From an uncultured Eubacteriales bacterium (GTDB lineage: Bacteria; Bacillota; Clostridia; Oscillospirales; CAG-272): 5,382 nt of DNA. Of this stretch, positions 5,103 through 5,382 are shown in pieces. Each line of letters begins with the position of its first letter. Positions within the stretch are counted from its first letter, which is position 1. The translations under genes were made by a program, and so were the position numbers. The notes below the pieces were generated by a model, which did no database searches, had not been told where the DNA came from, and saw only the letters and a program-made list of their open reading frames with translations. The stretch lies in assembly GCA_934446285.1 (NCBI GenBank), contig CAKSEI010000116.1:1-5382 (forward strand), in the 5' to 3' direction.

Positions 5103-5382
5103 CTATATCCTTTCGTCGCTCGCAGCCGCACGCATGACCGCGTTCTTTTTTCTGTTATATACGAAATAAGGTATCGCAGCCGAGAGGAATGCCGACACCG
5201 ATGTGAAGATAAATCCGCATATGTACTCTATCGCGGGAAGAGCGTACGCAAAGCCCGGCTCGGGAGCAATTCTGTTCGCCGCAGTACATATCAGCCGCGT
5301 AACGACAAGCGAGCATGCGGTGAAAATAAGAGCGGAAACAACGGCACTTATCGCACCCTCGCCGAAATATACCGTGCGTATC
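5103..5382 (-). CDS. ABC transporter permease, FtsX/MacB-like, C-terminal fragment
   Basis: The last 92 codons of a membrane protein that enters from the right edge; the reading frame starts at base 5381 and ends with TAG at 5105-5103. Two hydrophobic segments are visible, about residues 10-35 (within GAISAVVSALIFTACSLVV) and 50-75 (within EYICGFIFTSVSAFLSAAI), separated by a short loop ANRIAPEPGFAYAL. They are followed by a basic cytoplasmic end, YNRKKNAVMRAAASDERI. This pattern of the last two helices of an FtsX-like domain, with the F/YxxGE element (YFGEGA) just before the first helix, fits the MacB/FtsX permease superfamily. The ATP-binding gene starting one base later supports this. The extracellular domain and helix count that would separate the BceB, MacB and LolC/E subtypes lie outside the window. 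Confidence 0.85.
   Translation of the reverse strand, partial: IRTVYFGEGAISAVVSALIFTACSLVVTRLICTAANRIAPEPGFAYALPAIEYICGFIFTSVSAFLSAAIPYFVYNRKKNAVMRAAASDERI
5108..5113 (-). promoter_or_regulatory. Shine-Dalgarno site deciding the ABC ATPase start
   Basis: AAAGGA lies at normal spacing before ATG 5101 and within the last codons of the permease gene, supporting the shorter start and translational coupling of the two subunits. Confidence 0.85.

Noticed and set aside
5102..5131. Longer ABC ATPase start at 5131
   Set aside because: It would overlap the permease end and lose the AAAGGA site; the MacB/LolD family begins near ATG 5101.

Overview
This window looks like a stretch of a Clostridia-type (Firmicutes/Bacillota) chromosome, most likely from an uncultured gut lineage near the Oscillospiraceae/Ruminococcaceae. 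That placement is inferred from the PASTA-kinase/PP2C pair next to rlmN, the purine-rich Shine-Dalgarno (SD) sites, roughly balanced base composition and heavy use of the Ile codon ATA; it is not proven. Every convincing gene lies on the minus strand, so the window reads biologically from right to left.

From the right edge: the C-terminal part of an FtsX/MacB-type ABC permease (5103-5382, cut by the window edge) is followed one base later by its ATP-binding subunit (4433-5101). A 214-nt gap (4219-4432) then precedes a cytoplasmic cyclophilin-type peptidyl-prolyl isomerase (3748-4218). The gap holds a TATAAT box, several short inverted repeats and a 58-codon open frame of doubtful reality. Two bases after the isomerase stop codon is a clear intrinsic terminator (3710-3745).

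The second transcription unit starts immediately after it: rlmN (2633-3682), a PP2C phosphatase (1818-2636), a PASTA Ser/Thr kinase (113-1825) and the first 32 codons of lepA (1-97, cut by the window edge). These genes are tightly packed: a 4-nt overlap, an 8-nt overlap and a 15-nt gap. They probably form one translationally coupled operon. It joins an rRNA/tRNA methyltransferase, a muropeptide-sensing kinase with its opposing phosphatase, and a translation GTPase, so it links cell-wall sensing with ribosome function.

Most of the content is ordinary and recognisable. The points most worth a second look are: an apparent extended -10 promoter placed so that rlmN mRNA would start at or next to its ATG (leaderless), with its -35 inside the T-tract of the preceding terminator; lepA sitting where rsgA usually follows the kinase; and the unexplained ppiB leader. 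I found no CRISPR array, mobile element, tRNA, rRNA or novel defence-like system.
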